Positions 38,035-48,200 of a stretch of DNA of 64,000 nt are shown here, piece by piece (position 1 is the first letter of the stretch; every line of letters starts with the position of its first letter). The stretch is from Clostridia bacterium. Lineage in GTDB: Bacteria; Bacillota; Clostridia; Oscillospirales; Acutalibacteraceae. The stretch lies in NCBI GenBank assembly GCA_017434895.1, contig JAFSGB010000026.1:1-64000 (forward strand), given 5' to 3'. The position numbers and the translations under genes are program-made. The notes below the pieces were generated by a model. It was not told the origin of the DNA, did not search any database, and saw nothing but the letters and a program-made list of their open reading frames with translations.

Positions 38035-38119
38035 TGGTGCACCTGACAGGACTTGAACCTGCAAGTCTTGCGACATACGGACCTGAACCGTACGTGTTTG
38101 CCAGTTTCACCACAGGTGC
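38035..38119 (-). tRNA. tRNA-Leu (anticodon CAG)
   Basis: On the minus strand the acceptor GCACCTG pairs with CAGGTGC, followed by discriminator A and an encoded CCA. The anticodon loop TTCAGGT holds CAG (38083-38085 on the plus strand), reading CUG. A long variable arm, GTCGCAAGAC, confirms a class II tRNA. Length is 85 nt including CCA. Confidence 0.95.
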
Positions 38120-38174
38120 AAATTTATTTTCTCAACAATTATATCACAACATTGAAAAAAGTCAAGAAACAAAA

Positions 38175-38495
38175 CTACTTTCTGTGATATTTATAAAATA
38201 CAATTATGTCCATTTGGGTGTTGTTAATACGATTCACTCCCGAAACGGTAATACCGTCACCGCTTAAGAGCATATAGTAAGTAGCATCCTCTATTTTGCA
38301 GCAAAAAACATCGGTAACGCCGCACATAACACGAATTTCCCCATCAAGCACGACAATTCTACCCTCTTTTCCAAGGATAATTTCTTTAACCTCGCCCTCG
38401 TCGGTTCTAATACGTTGAGTTACATATTTAATTTCTCTGCCGTCCATCTGTTTTAGGACGCTTTCGTTGGGATTTTTCTTTTTAAAGCCGAACAT
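38175..38495 (-). CDS. Small conserved-looking protein of unknown function
   Basis: This soluble protein of about 106 residues starts MFGFKKKNPNESVLKQ and is otherwise beta-rich, with motifs IILGKEGRIVVLDGEIRV and a Cys-containing strand DVFCCKIEDATYYML. I do not recognise the family. A start at ATG 38495 is chosen because it follows an AAAGGTGAT site; the frame opens at a GTG three codons earlier. It is a single gene with a perfect consensus promoter only about 20 bp upstream, so it is likely well expressed. Confidence 0.7.
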   Translation of the reverse strand: MFGFKKKNPNESVLKQMDGREIKYVTQRIRTDEGEVKEIILGKEGRIVVLDGEIRVMCGVTDVFCCKIEDATYYMLLSGDGITVSGVNRINNTQMDIIVFYKYHRK

Positions 38496-38512
38496 AAATA
38501 TCACCTTTATAA

Positions 38513-38541
38513 ATTATATAAATTTTTAAGTTCCTTGTCAA
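38513..38541 (-). promoter_or_regulatory. Perfect consensus promoter of the small unknown gene
   Basis: TTGACA (38536-38541), 17 bp, TATAAT (38513-38518). The predicted leader is only about 10 nt and holds just the ribosome-binding site. Confidence 0.85.
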
Positions 38542-38595
38542 GAAATCTGCGATTAAATTAAAAGCTAATTGTGCATAATATTTCCTATATAGCAC

Positions 38596-38624
38596 TTGAC
38601 TTTAAGCTTCAAAAAAGTTACAAT
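38596..38624 (+). promoter_or_regulatory. Promoter of the rnj operon
   Basis: TTGACT (38596-38601), 17 bp, TACAAT (38619-38624), giving a leader of about 90 nt before rnj. Confidence 0.75.
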
Positions 38625-38722
38625 ATATAATGATTAATTATGTATAAGAGTTAGTTTACCTATTTTAACATAACATACTTTGAGTATGTATAAATATAAC
38701 AAATTTGGAGGCTATTTATTTA

Positions 38723-40549
38723 ATGAACCAAACCAAACAAAAAACAGCGACTAGCGGAAAGGAAAATACACACAAGCCTTACAAAAAACAGGAAAAAGGT
38801 ACTGCTAAAAAGAAACAGACAACTAAAAATTTAAGTGGTAAAAAAACCGTAACTAAAAGCAACTATAAGCGTCCCCAAAAACCAAAACTACCAATTAAGA
38901 TTATTCCTCTTGGCGGTCTTAACGAAATCGGTAAAAATATCACACTTTATGAATATGACGGCGATATGTTTTTGGTGGACTGCGGAATGTCTTTCCCAGA
39001 TGAAGAAATGCCGGGTATTGACATTGTAATTCCCGACTTTACCTATGTGCTGGAAAATAAGGACAAAATTAAAGGTATGGTTGTTACCCACGGACACGAG
39101 GACCATATTGGCGCTATCCCCTATCTTTTAAAGGATTTTAATGTTCCGATCTTCGCCACACGCCTTACAATCGGTCTAATTGAGGGTAAGCTTAAAGAAC
39201 ACAAGCTTTTAGCAGATGCTAAGCTTAACACCGTTCAGGCGGGTGACACTGTAAGCCTTGGAAAATTTAATGTGGAGTTTATTAATGTTAACCATTCTAT
39301 TCCCGATGCGGTTGGTTTTGCAATCAACTGTCCCGCCGGCACCGTTATCCACACAGGAGACTTTAAGATTGACACCACTCCAATTGACGGAAATGTTATT
39401 GATTTGGGCCGTTTTGGTGAATACGGCAAAAAAGGTGTTTTGGCTTTACTTGCCGACTCTACCAACGCTGAAAGACCTGGATTTACATCTTCCGAAAAGC
39501 TTGTTGGTGGCTCTTTTTCCCACTTTTTTAGCCAAGCTGAAGGGCACAGAATTATAATAGCAACTTTCTCCTCCAACATACACCGTATTCAGCAGATTAT
39601 TAACGAAGCTATTCACTGCAACCGTAAGGTAGCAGTTTCAGGCAGAAGTATGATTAATGTTGTATCGGTAGCGTCGGAACTGGGATACCTTAATGTTCCC
39701 GAAAATGTGCTGATTGATGTTTCTGATATTAATAATTATGAACCGGGTGAAATTGTCCTTGTGACCACCGGAAGCCAAGGTGAACCGATGTCTGCATTGC
39801 ACCGCATTGCCTTTTCCGACCACAGACAAATTGAAATTATCCCCGGTGATATGATTATAATTTCCGCAACCCCCATTCCCGGTAACGAAAAGCTTGTAAG
39901 CAAGGTTATTAACGAGCTTATGAAGCGAGGCGCCAATGTTGTCTACGAAAAGATGTACGATGTACACGTTTCCGGACACGCTTGTCAAGAGGAATTAAAG
40001 CTTATTATGAGCATTGTCAAACCAAAATACTTTATTCCTCTCCATGGCGAGCAAAAGCACCTCATTAAGCACGCAGGTCTTGCCGAGCAGGTTGGAATTG
40101 ACCCGAAAAATATTATAATTTCACAAAACGGAAATGTAATTGAACTGCAAAAGAACTCCGTTATAGCCAAGGAAACGGTTCAAGCAGGCAGAGTTATGGT
40201 TGACGGACTTGGCGTTGGCGATGTTGGAAGTATTGTGCTTCGTGACAGAAAGCTTTTATCTGATGACGGTATTATAATCATTGCTATGAGCGTCGACCGT
40301 TACACCAGAGAAATAATTTCCGGACCTGACGTTGTAACAAGAGGATTTATCTATGTTAAGGAATCGGAGGAACTGATTAAGGAAATAAATGAACTGGCTT
40401 GCGATATTTTGGAACGTTGTTACATTCATAATGTTCGTGACTGGAACACAGTAAAAGCAAAAGTTAAGGAAGGAATTTCCCGTTTCCTATTCTCAAAAAC
40501 CAAGCGCAGTCCTATGATTTTACCTATTATTATGGAAGTTAATGTTTAA
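38723..40549 (+). CDS. rnj: Ribonuclease J
   Basis: The 608-residue enzyme combines 5'-3' exonuclease and endonuclease activity in mRNA decay and rRNA maturation. A Lys/Thr-rich tail of about 55 residues precedes the metallo-beta-lactamase core, with the metal motif [15 protein letters not shown], then HTGDFKID, beta-CASP features ([19 protein letters not shown]) and the HVSGHA motif. ATG 38723 is used because the earlier frame opening is a TTG. rplI follows 11 bp downstream. Confidence 0.95.
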   Translation: MNQTKQKTATSGKENTHKPYKKQEKGTAKKKQTTKNLSGKKTVTKSNYKRPQKPKLPIKIIPLGGLNEIGKNITLYEYDGDMFLVDCGMSFPDEEMPGIDIVIPDFTYVLENKDKIKGMVVTHGHEDHIGAIPYLLKDFNVPIFATRLTIGLIEGKLKEHKLLADAKLNTVQAGDTVSLGKFNVEFINVNHSIPDAVGFAINCPAGTVIHTGDFKIDTTPIDGNVIDLGRFGEYGKKGVLALLADSTNAERPGFTSSEKLVGGSFSHFFSQAEGHRIIIATFSSNIHRIQQIINEAIHCNRKVAVSGRSMINVVSVASELGYLNVPENVLIDVSDINNYEPGEIVLVTTGSQGEPMSALHRIAFSDHRQIEIIPGDMIIISATPIPGNEKLVSKVINELMKRGANVVYEKMYDVHVSGHACQEELKLIMSIVKPKYFIPLHGEQKHLIKHAGLAEQVGIDPKNIIISQNGNVIELQKNSVIAKETVQAGRVMVDGLGVGDVGSIVLRDRKLLSDDGIIIIAMSVDRYTREIISGPDVVTRGFIYVKESEELIKEINELACDILERCYIHNVRDWNTVKAKVKEGISRFLFSKTKRSPMILPIIMEVNV

Positions 40550-40560
40550 GGAGAATAAAA

Positions 40561-41004
40561 ATGAACGTTGTATTATTAGCAGATGTTAAGGGTCACGGAA
40601 AAAAGGGCGAGCTTTGTAATGTTTCGGATGGCTACGCCAAAAACTTCCTTTTTCCTAAAAAACTAGCTGTGAAGGCTGACAATACCGCTCTTAACGAGCT
40701 TAGAAACCGTGAGGCATCTAAGGCTCACCACAAGCAAGAGGAAATTAATGCCGCTAATGCTACCGCCCAGTTGCTTGACGGTAAAACCGTTACGGTTAAA
40801 GCAAAGGCTGGCTCTAATGGAAAACTATTCGGCTCGATTACCTCAAAGGAAATTGCGGCCGAGATCGAAAATAGCCTGAAAGTTAAGATCGACCGTAAGA
40901 AAATGCAGGTTGCCAACATTAAAAATTTTGGTGAATACACAGCAGAAATTAAACTTTACCAAGGTATTTCTGCTAAGGTTACCATCGTTGTAACCGGATT
41001 ATAA
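40561..41004 (+). CDS. rplI: Ribosomal protein bL9
   Basis: The 147-residue large-subunit protein opens with [19 protein letters not shown] and contains the signature [13 protein letters not shown] in its N-terminal domain, a long connecting helix, and a C-terminal RNA-binding domain. AAGGAG lies 6 bp upstream. In many Firmicutes rplI directly precedes dnaB, as here, but here a 420-bp structured element separates them. Confidence 0.97.
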   Translation: MNVVLLADVKGHGKKGELCNVSDGYAKNFLFPKKLAVKADNTALNELRNREASKAHHKQEEINAANATAQLLDGKTVTVKAKAGSNGKLFGSITSKEIAAEIENSLKVKIDRKKMQVANIKNFGEYTAEIKLYQGISAKVTIVVTGL

Positions 41005-41420
41005 TAATGATTATCTAATGTCGAGAAATTGAACGAATTTATCGACAAAGACGATAAAAATCGGCTTTATGTTGCAAAAAACGCCTTAAAGCGTTATTTT
41101 GCAACTGCGATATCATTTCAATGAATATGTACAATTACCGTTGGTAATTGTTTGCGAATTCAAAGAATTTGCAGTCGAAATAAGGCTTTGCCCTATTTCG
41201 ACATCCACATAGTCATTATGGTTATGTTTAGTCGAAACACATATGTTTCGACATAAAATCTTTGATCTTACGACAAATTTTCTTTGAAGATTTGTCCATA
41301 TCCATTGCAATAAGTGTCGTTCAAAATCAAATCACATAATTAAATTTTGCTAAATCCACTTGAAAAGTGGATTGTCGAAGCGCTTTTTAGCGTTTCGACA
41401 AACTACAATCATTATAATAA
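40999..41420. repeat. Hairpin-rich intergenic element with terminal inverted repeats
   Basis: The 434-bp gap between rplI and dnaB holds no convincing gene but at least nine hairpins in series: 41019-41047, 41071-41105, 41132-41150, 41153-41173, 41174-41202, 41231-41252, 41272-41296, 41353-41373 and 41372-41402. Four share TCGA-ended stems (GTCGAAA/TTTCGAC type). The element is bounded by TTATAATAATGATT (40999-41012, overlapping the rplI stop) and AATCATTATAATAA (41407-41420), inverted copies with one mismatch. It could be a MITE, a composite of several repeats, or a large structured RNA processed from the rplI-dnaB transcript. Confidence 0.7.
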
Positions 41421-41438
41421 AACAAACGGAGTTTTAAA

Positions 41439-42809
41439 ATGAGTGACCAAAAAATGATTTACAATCTTGACGGTGCGCGCCTACCCTATTCTATTGAAGC
41501 CGAGCAAGCAGTTTTAGGTTCAATTTTAATTGACCCACAGTGTCTTAGCGAGGTTGCTGCCATAATGAATGCAGAGTTTTTCTATCTGCCGCAGCACAAA
41601 GAAATTTACTCGGCAATTACCTCAATGTATGAGTTAAGTCAAGCCATTGACCTAGTATCATTAATAGAAAAGCTAAAGCGTAATAATGTTTACGATGAGG
41701 CGGGCGGTAAAGCATATTTGTCACAGCTCATCCAAAACACCGCCTCCTCCGCCAATGTTTTGACCTATATTGAAATTGTAAAAGACCACTATTATTCCCG
41801 TGCAGTAATGCAAGCCGCACAGAATATTATTAAGAATGTTAATGAGGGTACAAAAAGCTCCTCTGAAATTATTGACAGTGCCGAGCAAAATATTTATGAT
41901 ATTCGTCAAGGCAGAGAGGTAAGCGGTCTTACCCATATTAAATCAGTTCTTGAAGCCGAAACCTATGACCGACTAACCAAAATGGCAAATCCCGAAACAA
42001 GAAATGATTACATCGGTATTCCGACAGGTATTAGCGCTTTGGACAAGGTAATCGGCGGTCTTTACAAATCCGACCTTATTGTGTTAGGCGCCCGTCCCGG
42101 TATGGGTAAAACTTCATTTGCACTTAACATTACCCGTAATGTAGCTGTAAATGCGGGCAAAACTGTTTGCTTTTTCTCACTGGAAATGTCCCGTGACCAG
42201 TTGGCTCAGCGAATGCTCTCCAGTGAAGCGGGTATTGAAAGTGAAAAGCTTAGAAACGGCGAGATTTCCGACGATGAGTGGACAAGAATTGCCCAAGCAG
42301 GCGATAATTTAGCAAAAGCTAACATTTATTTCGATGAAACCTCAAGTATTACTGTTCCCGAAATGAAAGCTAAGGTTAGACGGCTTAAAAAGGTTGACCT
42401 TGTTGTAGTTGACTATTTAGGTCTTATGAAATCTGCCCGTAACATTGAAAACCGCGTGCAAGAGGTTTCTGAAATTACACGAAATCTTAAAATCTTGGCA
42501 AAGGATTTAAAGGTGCCGGTTATTGCCTGTGCCCAGCTTTCCCGTGCCACAGAAGCCAAAGGAAAATCCCATAAGCCTGCCCTTTCAGACCTTAGAGACT
42601 CCGGCTCTATTGAGCAGGATGCCGATATCGTAATGTTCCTTTACCGCGAAAAGTATTACGATAATGAAAAGGCTGACGACGAGGATAAGGCAGATCCAAA
42701 CAAGTCCGAGTGTATTATAGCCAAAAACCGTCACGGCGGACTTGATACTGTCGAGCTTCATTTTGACGGACAGTATACACGCTTTACATCGGTGGATACA
42801 TTCAGATGA
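41439..42809 (+). CDS. dnaB: Replicative DNA helicase DnaB
   Basis: The 456-residue hexameric helicase unwinds DNA at the replication fork. The N-terminal domain begins LPYSIEAEQAVLGSIL, and the RecA-like motor has Walker A ARPGMGKTSFAL (about 215) and Walker B VVVDYLGLM, plus the C-terminal motif RDSGSIEQDADIVMFLYR. No intein interrupts it. It overlaps tilS by 4 bp (ATGA). Confidence 0.97.
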   Translation: MSDQKMIYNLDGARLPYSIEAEQAVLGSILIDPQCLSEVAAIMNAEFFYLPQHKEIYSAITSMYELSQAIDLVSLIEKLKRNNVYDEAGGKAYLSQLIQNTASSANVLTYIEIVKDHYYSRAVMQAAQNIIKNVNEGTKSSSEIIDSAEQNIYDIRQGREVSGLTHIKSVLEAETYDRLTKMANPETRNDYIGIPTGISALDKVIGGLYKSDLIVLGARPGMGKTSFALNITRNVAVNAGKTVCFFSLEMSRDQLAQRMLSSEAGIESEKLRNGEISDDEWTRIAQAGDNLAKANIYFDETSSITVPEMKAKVRRLKKVDLVVVDYLGLMKSARNIENRVQEVSEITRNLKILAKDLKVPVIACAQLSRATEAKGKSHKPALSDLRDSGSIEQDADIVMFLYREKYYDNEKADDEDKADPNKSECIIAKNRHGGLDTVELHFDGQYTRFTSVDTFR

Positions 42810-44101
42810 TAGAAAAAATTATTTTAGATACAGCGGCAAGCTATTCACTATTCCCTGAAAATTCGGTGGTTACGGTTGCCCTTTCTGGTGGCGCTGACTC
42901 GGTTGCGCTGCTATATGCACTGTATAGGCTCCAAAATAAACTTAAAATCAAGGTGAAAGCTGCACATTTAAACCACCAAATTCGAGGCAATGAGGCTTTA
43001 AGAGACGAAGATTTTGTTAAAAAACTATGCTCATCCCTTGATATTCCGTTAATTGTGAAAAGAGCCGATGTGCCAAAGTTCGCAACGGAAAAGGGGCTTA
43101 GCCTTGAAACTGCTGCAAGGCAGGTGCGTTATGAGTTTTTAAACCGCATAAACGAAGGCGTTATTGCCACCGCACATACTGCAAGCGACAATCTCGAAAC
43201 GGTGATTTTAAACCTTGCGAGAGGAACCGCTTTGGACGGACTTTGCGGGATACCCGTTAAGCGGGATAATATTGTACGACCGATTATTTCGGCCACAAGA
43301 GAAATGGTTGAGGATTACTGTAAACAAAACGGTTTAAGCTTTGTGACTGACAGTACAAATCTTTCTGACGATTACACACGTAATAAAATCAGGCACAAAA
43401 TAGTGCCTGTTTTAAAAGAGCTTAACCCTAGGATTGAAAAATCTGTCTTTAAAACCAGTCGCTGTGTAAGTACTGTTTCAGAATTGTTGGAAAAAGAAGC
43501 TAAAAATTATATTAAAAATAATTTTGCAAATAATACCTTAAAGCTTTTAGACTTTGAGCTGCTTAACAGTGAGATTGCAAAAAGAGTCATTCTGGAATTT
43601 GTTAAGTCTCAGAATAGTGAAATATCTCTTGAGACTTGTCACATTGAAAGCATCTATGAAATTTGTCTTATCGGCGGCAAAACCAGTATACCAAAAAATA
43701 TGTATGCCTTAAGTGAAAACGGTATTTTAAAGCTAGGTACTGAGGGTGAAATTCCTAAAACACCCCGATTTTCGGTACGAATTAGTAAAAAAATGGAAAA
43801 AATTAATAATTTGTTATTAAATAATTCTTTAGATTGTGATAAAATTGTAGGAAAATTGGTAGTAAGGACAAGGCAGTCGGGTGACAGTATAAGACTTTTA
43901 AACCGCGGTTGTTCAAAAACGCTAACCAAGCTCTATAATGAATGCAAGGTCTCAAAGCATTTACGTGATGCTCTACCCGTTATTTCTGACGACGAGGGCG
44001 TTGTTTGGATTTACACATTAGGCGTAGCACAAAGATGCGCTGTTACAGGAAGTACAAAAACTGCTTATGAAATAGAGGTTAAAGAGAATGGATTGTTATA
44101 A
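42806..44101 (+). CDS. tilS: tRNA(Ile)-lysidine synthase TilS
   Basis: The 431-residue enzyme converts cytidine 34 of tRNA-Ile(CAU) to lysidine. The N-terminal PP-loop is ALSGGADSVALL (about residues 27-38), with LNHQIRGNEALRDEDF and the family motif TAHTASDNLETVILNLARG. The C-terminal domain ends near LGVAQRCAVT. It overlaps dnaB at its start and hpt at its end; tilS-hpt-ftsH is a conserved Firmicutes order. Confidence 0.95.
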   Translation: MIEKIILDTAASYSLFPENSVVTVALSGGADSVALLYALYRLQNKLKIKVKAAHLNHQIRGNEALRDEDFVKKLCSSLDIPLIVKRADVPKFATEKGLSLETAARQVRYEFLNRINEGVIATAHTASDNLETVILNLARGTALDGLCGIPVKRDNIVRPIISATREMVEDYCKQNGLSFVTDSTNLSDDYTRNKIRHKIVPVLKELNPRIEKSVFKTSRCVSTVSELLEKEAKNYIKNNFANNTLKLLDFELLNSEIAKRVILEFVKSQNSEISLETCHIESIYEICLIGGKTSIPKNMYALSENGILKLGTEGEIPKTPRFSVRISKKMEKINNLLLNNSLDCDKIVGKLVVRTRQSGDSIRLLNRGCSKTLTKLYNECKVSKHLRDALPVISDDEGVVWIYTLGVAQRCAVTGSTKTAYEIEVKENGLL

Positions 44102-44636
44102 AAACGAGCTTGCCGGAGTTTTGGTTTCGGAAAGCGAAATCAAAGAAATTTGCCGAAGACTCGGCGAGCAAATTACAAAAGATTATGAGGGCAAGTCACC
44201 CATTATAGTTGGTGTTCTTAAAGGCTCGGTTGTTTTTATGGCTGATTTAATTCGAAATATATCCTGCGACTGTGATATTGATTTTATGTCAGTTTCATCC
44301 TATAACGGTGCCCAATCAAGCGGAACCGTCACCTTTAAAATGGACCTTGACAGGGACATTACCGACCGCCACATAATTATTGCCGAGGATATCCTTGATA
44401 CCGGCATTACCCTTTCTAAAATCAAGGAGGTTTTGCTACATAGAAATGCCGCAAGTGTTAAAATTTGTGCTTTTCTTAACAAGCCTGCTAACCGCAAGGC
44501 TAACATTACTGCCGATTATGTCGGCAAGGTTATTCCCGACGAGTTCGTTATTGGCTATGGTCTTGATTATAATGAAAAATACAGAAATTTACCATTTGTC
44601 GGAATTCTTTCCCCAAAGGTTTATACTGACAAATAG
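44088..44636 (+). CDS. hpt: Hypoxanthine phosphoribosyltransferase
   Basis: The 182-residue salvage enzyme makes IMP or GMP from hypoxanthine or guanine and PRPP. The PRPP motif is HIIIAEDILDTGITL (about residues 96-110), preceded by VGVLKGSVVFMADL, and the late YAVGY-type site reads VIGYGLDYNEKYRNLPFVG. It overlaps tilS by 14 bp. Confidence 0.95.
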   Translation: MDCYKNELAGVLVSESEIKEICRRLGEQITKDYEGKSPIIVGVLKGSVVFMADLIRNISCDCDIDFMSVSSYNGAQSSGTVTFKMDLDRDITDRHIIIAEDILDTGITLSKIKEVLLHRNAASVKICAFLNKPANRKANITADYVGKVIPDEFVIGYGLDYNEKYRNLPFVGILSPKVYTDK

Positions 44637-44651
44637 AAAAGGAGCAAACAG

Positions 44652-46490
44652 TTGAAACAGAATCTTAAAAATGTGCTTTTGTACATTGTAATACCAATAG
44701 TTTTCATTCTGACAATCCTCTCGGTTTCTTACTTCACCAAGGATACCGCCGAGCTTAAATACTCTCAGATTGTTCAAATGATTAAGGAAAATGAAGTTTC
44801 CGAATTAGAGCTTAATCTTTATAGCGGTGAGCTTTCATACAAGAAGCGTGACGATGGTAAAACCTACCGTTATACCGTACCTAATTCGAGTCTTTTCATT
44901 CAAGATGTTAACGACGATGTTTGGGCCATTAAAGAAGAAAACAAAGGTACTGACAAGGATATTGAATATAATCTGGTAAGAGGCGGCGAAACCTCTTGGA
45001 TTACAAGTCTTTTGCCCACGCTATTAATGGTTGGTCTTACAGGTGTTCTCCTTTTCTTTATGATGAGAAAAATGAGCAGTGCAATGAATGCCGACAAAAC
45101 AATGGGCTTTGGTAAATCGAAAGCACGTAAGCTTGATACCAAGAAAAAAACCACTTTTGCCGATGTTGCCGGTGCAGACGAAGAAAAAGAGGAAATGTCA
45201 GAAATAGTTGACTTCCTTAAAGCACCTCAAAAGTTTAACGAATTAGGTGCCAAAATTCCCAAGGGTGTGTTACTTGTAGGCCCCCCAGGAACGGGTAAAA
45301 CCCTGCTGGCACGCGCAGTTGCAGGCGAAGCCGGTGTTCCCTTTTTCTCCATTTCAGGTTCTGATTTTGTTGAAATGTTTGTAGGTGTGGGTGCTTCGCG
45401 TGTGAGAGACCTCTTTAACGAGGCAAAAAAGGAAGCCCCTGCTATCGTATTTATTGATGAGATTGATGCCGTTGGCCGACAGAGAGGTGCAGGTCTTGGC
45501 GGTGGTCACGATGAGCGTGAGCAAACCCTTAATCAATTGCTTGTTGAAATGGACGGTTTTAACGCTAATGAGGGTGTTATTGTTATGGCAGCTACCAACC
45601 GCCCTGATATTCTTGATAAGGCACTGCTTCGCCCGGGTCGCTTTGACAGACAAATCACCGTAAATTATCCGGATGTTAAGGGCAGGGAGGAAATCTTAAA
45701 GGTACACTCTCGCGGCAAGCCCCTAGGACCAGATGTTAACCTTGCAAATATTGCAAAGGCTACCTCCGGTTTTACGGGTGCTGACCTTGAAAACCTACTG
45801 AACGAGTCTGCTTTACTTGCAGTTAGACATGGCAAAAAAGCAATCACTCAGGTAGAAATTGAGGAAGCCACAATTAAGGTTGTAATGGGCGCCGAAAAGA
45901 AATCCCATATTGTTAAGGATAAGGACAAAATGGTTACCGCTTATCACGAAGCAGGTCACGCCGTTGTTTCCTATTTCCTACCCACCCAAGACCCCGTTCA
46001 CCAAATTTCAATTATTAAACGCGGTATGGCGGCAGGATATACAATGTATCTGCCTACCGAGGAAAAGGGTCATGTTTCCAAAAACCAAATGCTGGAGCAG
46101 ATTTGCTCACTCTTAGGCGGCCGTGCCGCAGAGCAGCTGACCCAAGACGATGTTTGCACAGGTGCTTCTAACGATATTAACCGTGCTACTGACCTTGCCC
46201 GCCAAATGGTTACAAAGTTCGGTATGAGCGTTCGACTTGGACTTGTTACCTACGGCAACGACAATAACGAGGTATTCCTAGGTCGTGATTTTTCATCTAC
46301 TCCAAACTACTCCGAGAAAACCGCCGCCGTTATTGACGAGGAAATCGAGAGTCTTGTAATGGCACAGTACCAAAAGGCACTTTCCATTCTGGAAAACTCT
46401 TTGGATAAGCTTCATGCAACCGCTAAGGTTCTTTTTGAAAAGGAAAAAATCAGCGGTGATGAATTCCGCCAAATTATGGAAACTCCGTAA
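44652..46490 (+). CDS. ftsH: ATP-dependent zinc metalloprotease FtsH (TTG start)
   Basis: The 612-residue membrane protease degrades misfolded membrane and regulatory proteins. Two membrane segments (about 7-25 and 116-136) flank an outside domain. The AAA module has Walker A GPPGTGKT and Walker [13 protein letters not shown], and the second region of homology includes [20 protein letters not shown]. The zinc site is HEAGH in [12 protein letters not shown]. Translation begins at TTG 44652, seven bases after AAAGGAG; the first Met codon is well inside the domain. A terminator follows. Confidence 0.96.
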   Translation: MKQNLKNVLLYIVIPIVFILTILSVSYFTKDTAELKYSQIVQMIKENEVSELELNLYSGELSYKKRDDGKTYRYTVPNSSLFIQDVNDDVWAIKEENKGTDKDIEYNLVRGGETSWITSLLPTLLMVGLTGVLLFFMMRKMSSAMNADKTMGFGKSKARKLDTKKKTTFADVAGADEEKEEMSEIVDFLKAPQKFNELGAKIPKGVLLVGPPGTGKTLLARAVAGEAGVPFFSISGSDFVEMFVGVGASRVRDLFNEAKKEAPAIVFIDEIDAVGRQRGAGLGGGHDEREQTLNQLLVEMDGFNANEGVIVMAATNRPDILDKALLRPGRFDRQITVNYPDVKGREEILKVHSRGKPLGPDVNLANIAKATSGFTGADLENLLNESALLAVRHGKKAITQVEIEEATIKVVMGAEKKSHIVKDKDKMVTAYHEAGHAVVSYFLPTQDPVHQISIIKRGMAAGYTMYLPTEEKGHVSKNQMLEQICSLLGGRAAEQLTQDDVCTGASNDINRATDLARQMVTKFGMSVRLGLVTYGNDNNEVFLGRDFSSTPNYSEKTAAVIDEEIESLVMAQYQKALSILENSLDKLHATAKVLFEKEKISGDEFRQIMETP

Positions 46491-46494
46491 TTTT

Positions 46495-46521
46495 TAAAAA
46501 CTCCCCTTTGGGGAGTTTTTT
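46495..46521 (+). terminator. Terminator of the dnaB-tilS-hpt-ftsH operon
   Basis: AAAAACTCCCC and GGGGAGTTTTTT form a stem with a TTT loop just past the ftsH stop. Confidence 0.9.
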
Positions 46522-46522
46522 G

Positions 46523-46556
46523 TTGAAATAATCCTTTATTTGTGGTAAACTATAAT
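46523..46556 (+). promoter_or_regulatory. Promoter of the asparagine-synthetase-like gene
   Basis: TTGAAA (46523-46528), 17 bp, TAAACT (46546-46551). A perfect TATAAT at 46551-46556 overlaps it and could be the true -10 with a weak -35. Either choice starts the transcript before ATG 46583. Confidence 0.6.
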
Positions 46557-46582
46557 GGTAATTGGAAAGAGGTAGTTATCTT

Positions 46583-48139
46583 ATGGTAGATTTAAAAGAA
46601 AAAGTCATTTTAAAGATATTTAGAGGTCATATCAGAAACCATGCAGAGCTTTGCGATATTCTGAATATTAATACCTCCCTTGCTCGCGCAGAAAAGGAAA
46701 AACAGATTATAATTAAAGCATACGAAAAATGGGGTTACGATTTACCAAACCATATTTACGGTATGTTTAGCTTTGCACTGTGGGACGAGGAAAAAAATCA
46801 ATTATTCTGTCTCAGAGACCAATTTGGCACAAAGCCTTTTTATTACTATTTAACCGAGGATAACCGCCTTTTATACGGCACTACCATAAAGGAAATTATG
46901 GCACAGGACGGCTTTAAAAAAGAGCTTAACGATAAGCTTTTGCAAATTTACCTTACCATGACCTACACCACAGGCGAGGATACATTTTTTAAGGGTGTTA
47001 AAAAGCTTCTCCCCGGCAGATATTTAATTTTCAAAAACGGTGAACTTTCTATTCACCGCTATTGGAAACCTGAATTTAAGCCCGATAACACTAAAAACCT
47101 TGAGGAATGGGCCGATGAAATTCACAGCACACTTTTAGAAGTTTTACCTCAGGTTAAAACCGAAAATGAATATGTCGAAAGTTTTCTGTCAGGCGGAGTT
47201 GACTCATCTTATGTGCTTGCCGCATCGGACATAACTGTCAGCAACTCTTGCGGTTATGACGATAAGCGCTTGGACGAATCGGGATTAGCACGTGAGACCG
47301 CCGATATACTCAGCAAGGAAAACCGCCGTTGCTTAGTCACTCCCGAGGATTACTTTGCTGCTGTTCCTTATGTTATGTATAATATGGAGCAACCCTTGGG
47401 TGACACCTCAGCAGTAGCCTTTGCACTTGGTTGTAAATCTGTTGCAAAGCATACTGATATTTGCTACTCGGGTGAGGGTGCAGACGAATTTTTTGGCGGC
47501 TACAATATGTACCGCAACGCCGAGCGATACGGTGAAAACCTTAAAACCTTTTATGTTGGTAACACCAACATAATGAAGGAGGAGGAAAAGAAAAAAATCC
47601 TCAAAAAATATTACAAGGACTTCCTCCCTATTGATTTGGTTAAGGATATCTACACCGAAAACGAAGGTCTTGACCCACTTTCTAAAATGAGTGATGTTGA
47701 CATTCAAGTTTGGCTTGAGGGTGATATTTACCTTAATGTCGATAAAATGGGCCTTGCTGCAGGTTTAGAGGTAAGAATGCCACTGACCGATCTTAGAATT
47801 TTTGATATTGCTTCCCGTATGCCATCCCGCTTTAAGGTAAATGAAGAGCAAAACAAGGTAGCTTTCCGTACTGCCGCTGCAAAGCTTTTACCCGAAGAAA
47901 TTGCCTTCCGCAAAAAGCTTGGCTTTGTTGTTCCCATTAGAGTTTGGATGGCGGATAGCCGTTACAACAGTGACGTTGTAAGACTCTTTAACAGCGATAT
48001 TGCGGACAAGTTCTTTAACGTGACGGAAATCAATGCTATCTTTGACGAGTATATTGGCGGTAATTCCGATAACTGGCGTAAGGTGTGGACAATTTACACC
48101 TTCCTTGTTTGGTACGAGGAATATTTTATCAAAAGATAA
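46583..48139 (+). CDS. Asparagine-synthetase-like protein lacking the N-terminal glutaminase nucleophile
   Basis: This 518-residue protein matches AsnB-type enzymes from the middle of the glutaminase domain onward: a GEIYN-equivalent stretch (FRGHIRNHAEL), YGMFSFALWD, RDQFGTKPFYY, then the synthetase PP-loop SGGVDSS (203-209) and YSGEGADEFFGGY. The first ~55 residues of normal AsnB, including catalytic Cys2 and the HRGPD region, are absent. An in-frame stop lies directly before the frame opening, and a promoter and terminator occupy the upstream DNA. It may use free ammonia, a partner glutaminase, or make a different amide or lactam bond. A GAGGT site precedes the ATG. Confidence 0.85.
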   Translation: MVDLKEKVILKIFRGHIRNHAELCDILNINTSLARAEKEKQIIIKAYEKWGYDLPNHIYGMFSFALWDEEKNQLFCLRDQFGTKPFYYYLTEDNRLLYGTTIKEIMAQDGFKKELNDKLLQIYLTMTYTTGEDTFFKGVKKLLPGRYLIFKNGELSIHRYWKPEFKPDNTKNLEEWADEIHSTLLEVLPQVKTENEYVESFLSGGVDSSYVLAASDITVSNSCGYDDKRLDESGLARETADILSKENRRCLVTPEDYFAAVPYVMYNMEQPLGDTSAVAFALGCKSVAKHTDICYSGEGADEFFGGYNMYRNAERYGENLKTFYVGNTNIMKEEEKKKILKKYYKDFLPIDLVKDIYTENEGLDPLSKMSDVDIQVWLEGDIYLNVDKMGLAAGLEVRMPLTDLRIFDIASRMPSRFKVNEEQNKVAFRTAAAKLLPEEIAFRKKLGFVVPIRVWMADSRYNSDVVRLFNSDIADKFFNVTEINAIFDEYIGGNSDNWRKVWTIYTFLVWYEEYFIKR

Positions 48140-48154
48140 GTTTGTGAAATATCA

Positions 48155-48200
48155 AATAAACACAGTATCTTTCTTAACCAAAGATACTGTGTTTATTTTT
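48155..48200. terminator. Bidirectional terminator
   Basis: AATAAACACAGTATCTTT and AAAGATACTGTGTTTATT form a long perfect stem with loop CTTAACC between the convergent Asn-synthetase-like and mazF genes. Confidence 0.9.

Noticed and set aside
41113..41310. 65-codon minus-strand open frame in the rplI-dnaB gap
   Set aside because: It runs through several hairpins, has no ribosome-binding site and its product has no recognisable pattern. The hairpins explain the sequence better.
40999..41420. Possible CRISPR array or integron attachment array
   Set aside because: The hairpins differ in length and sequence, there are no uniform spacers, and no cas or integrase genes are nearby.
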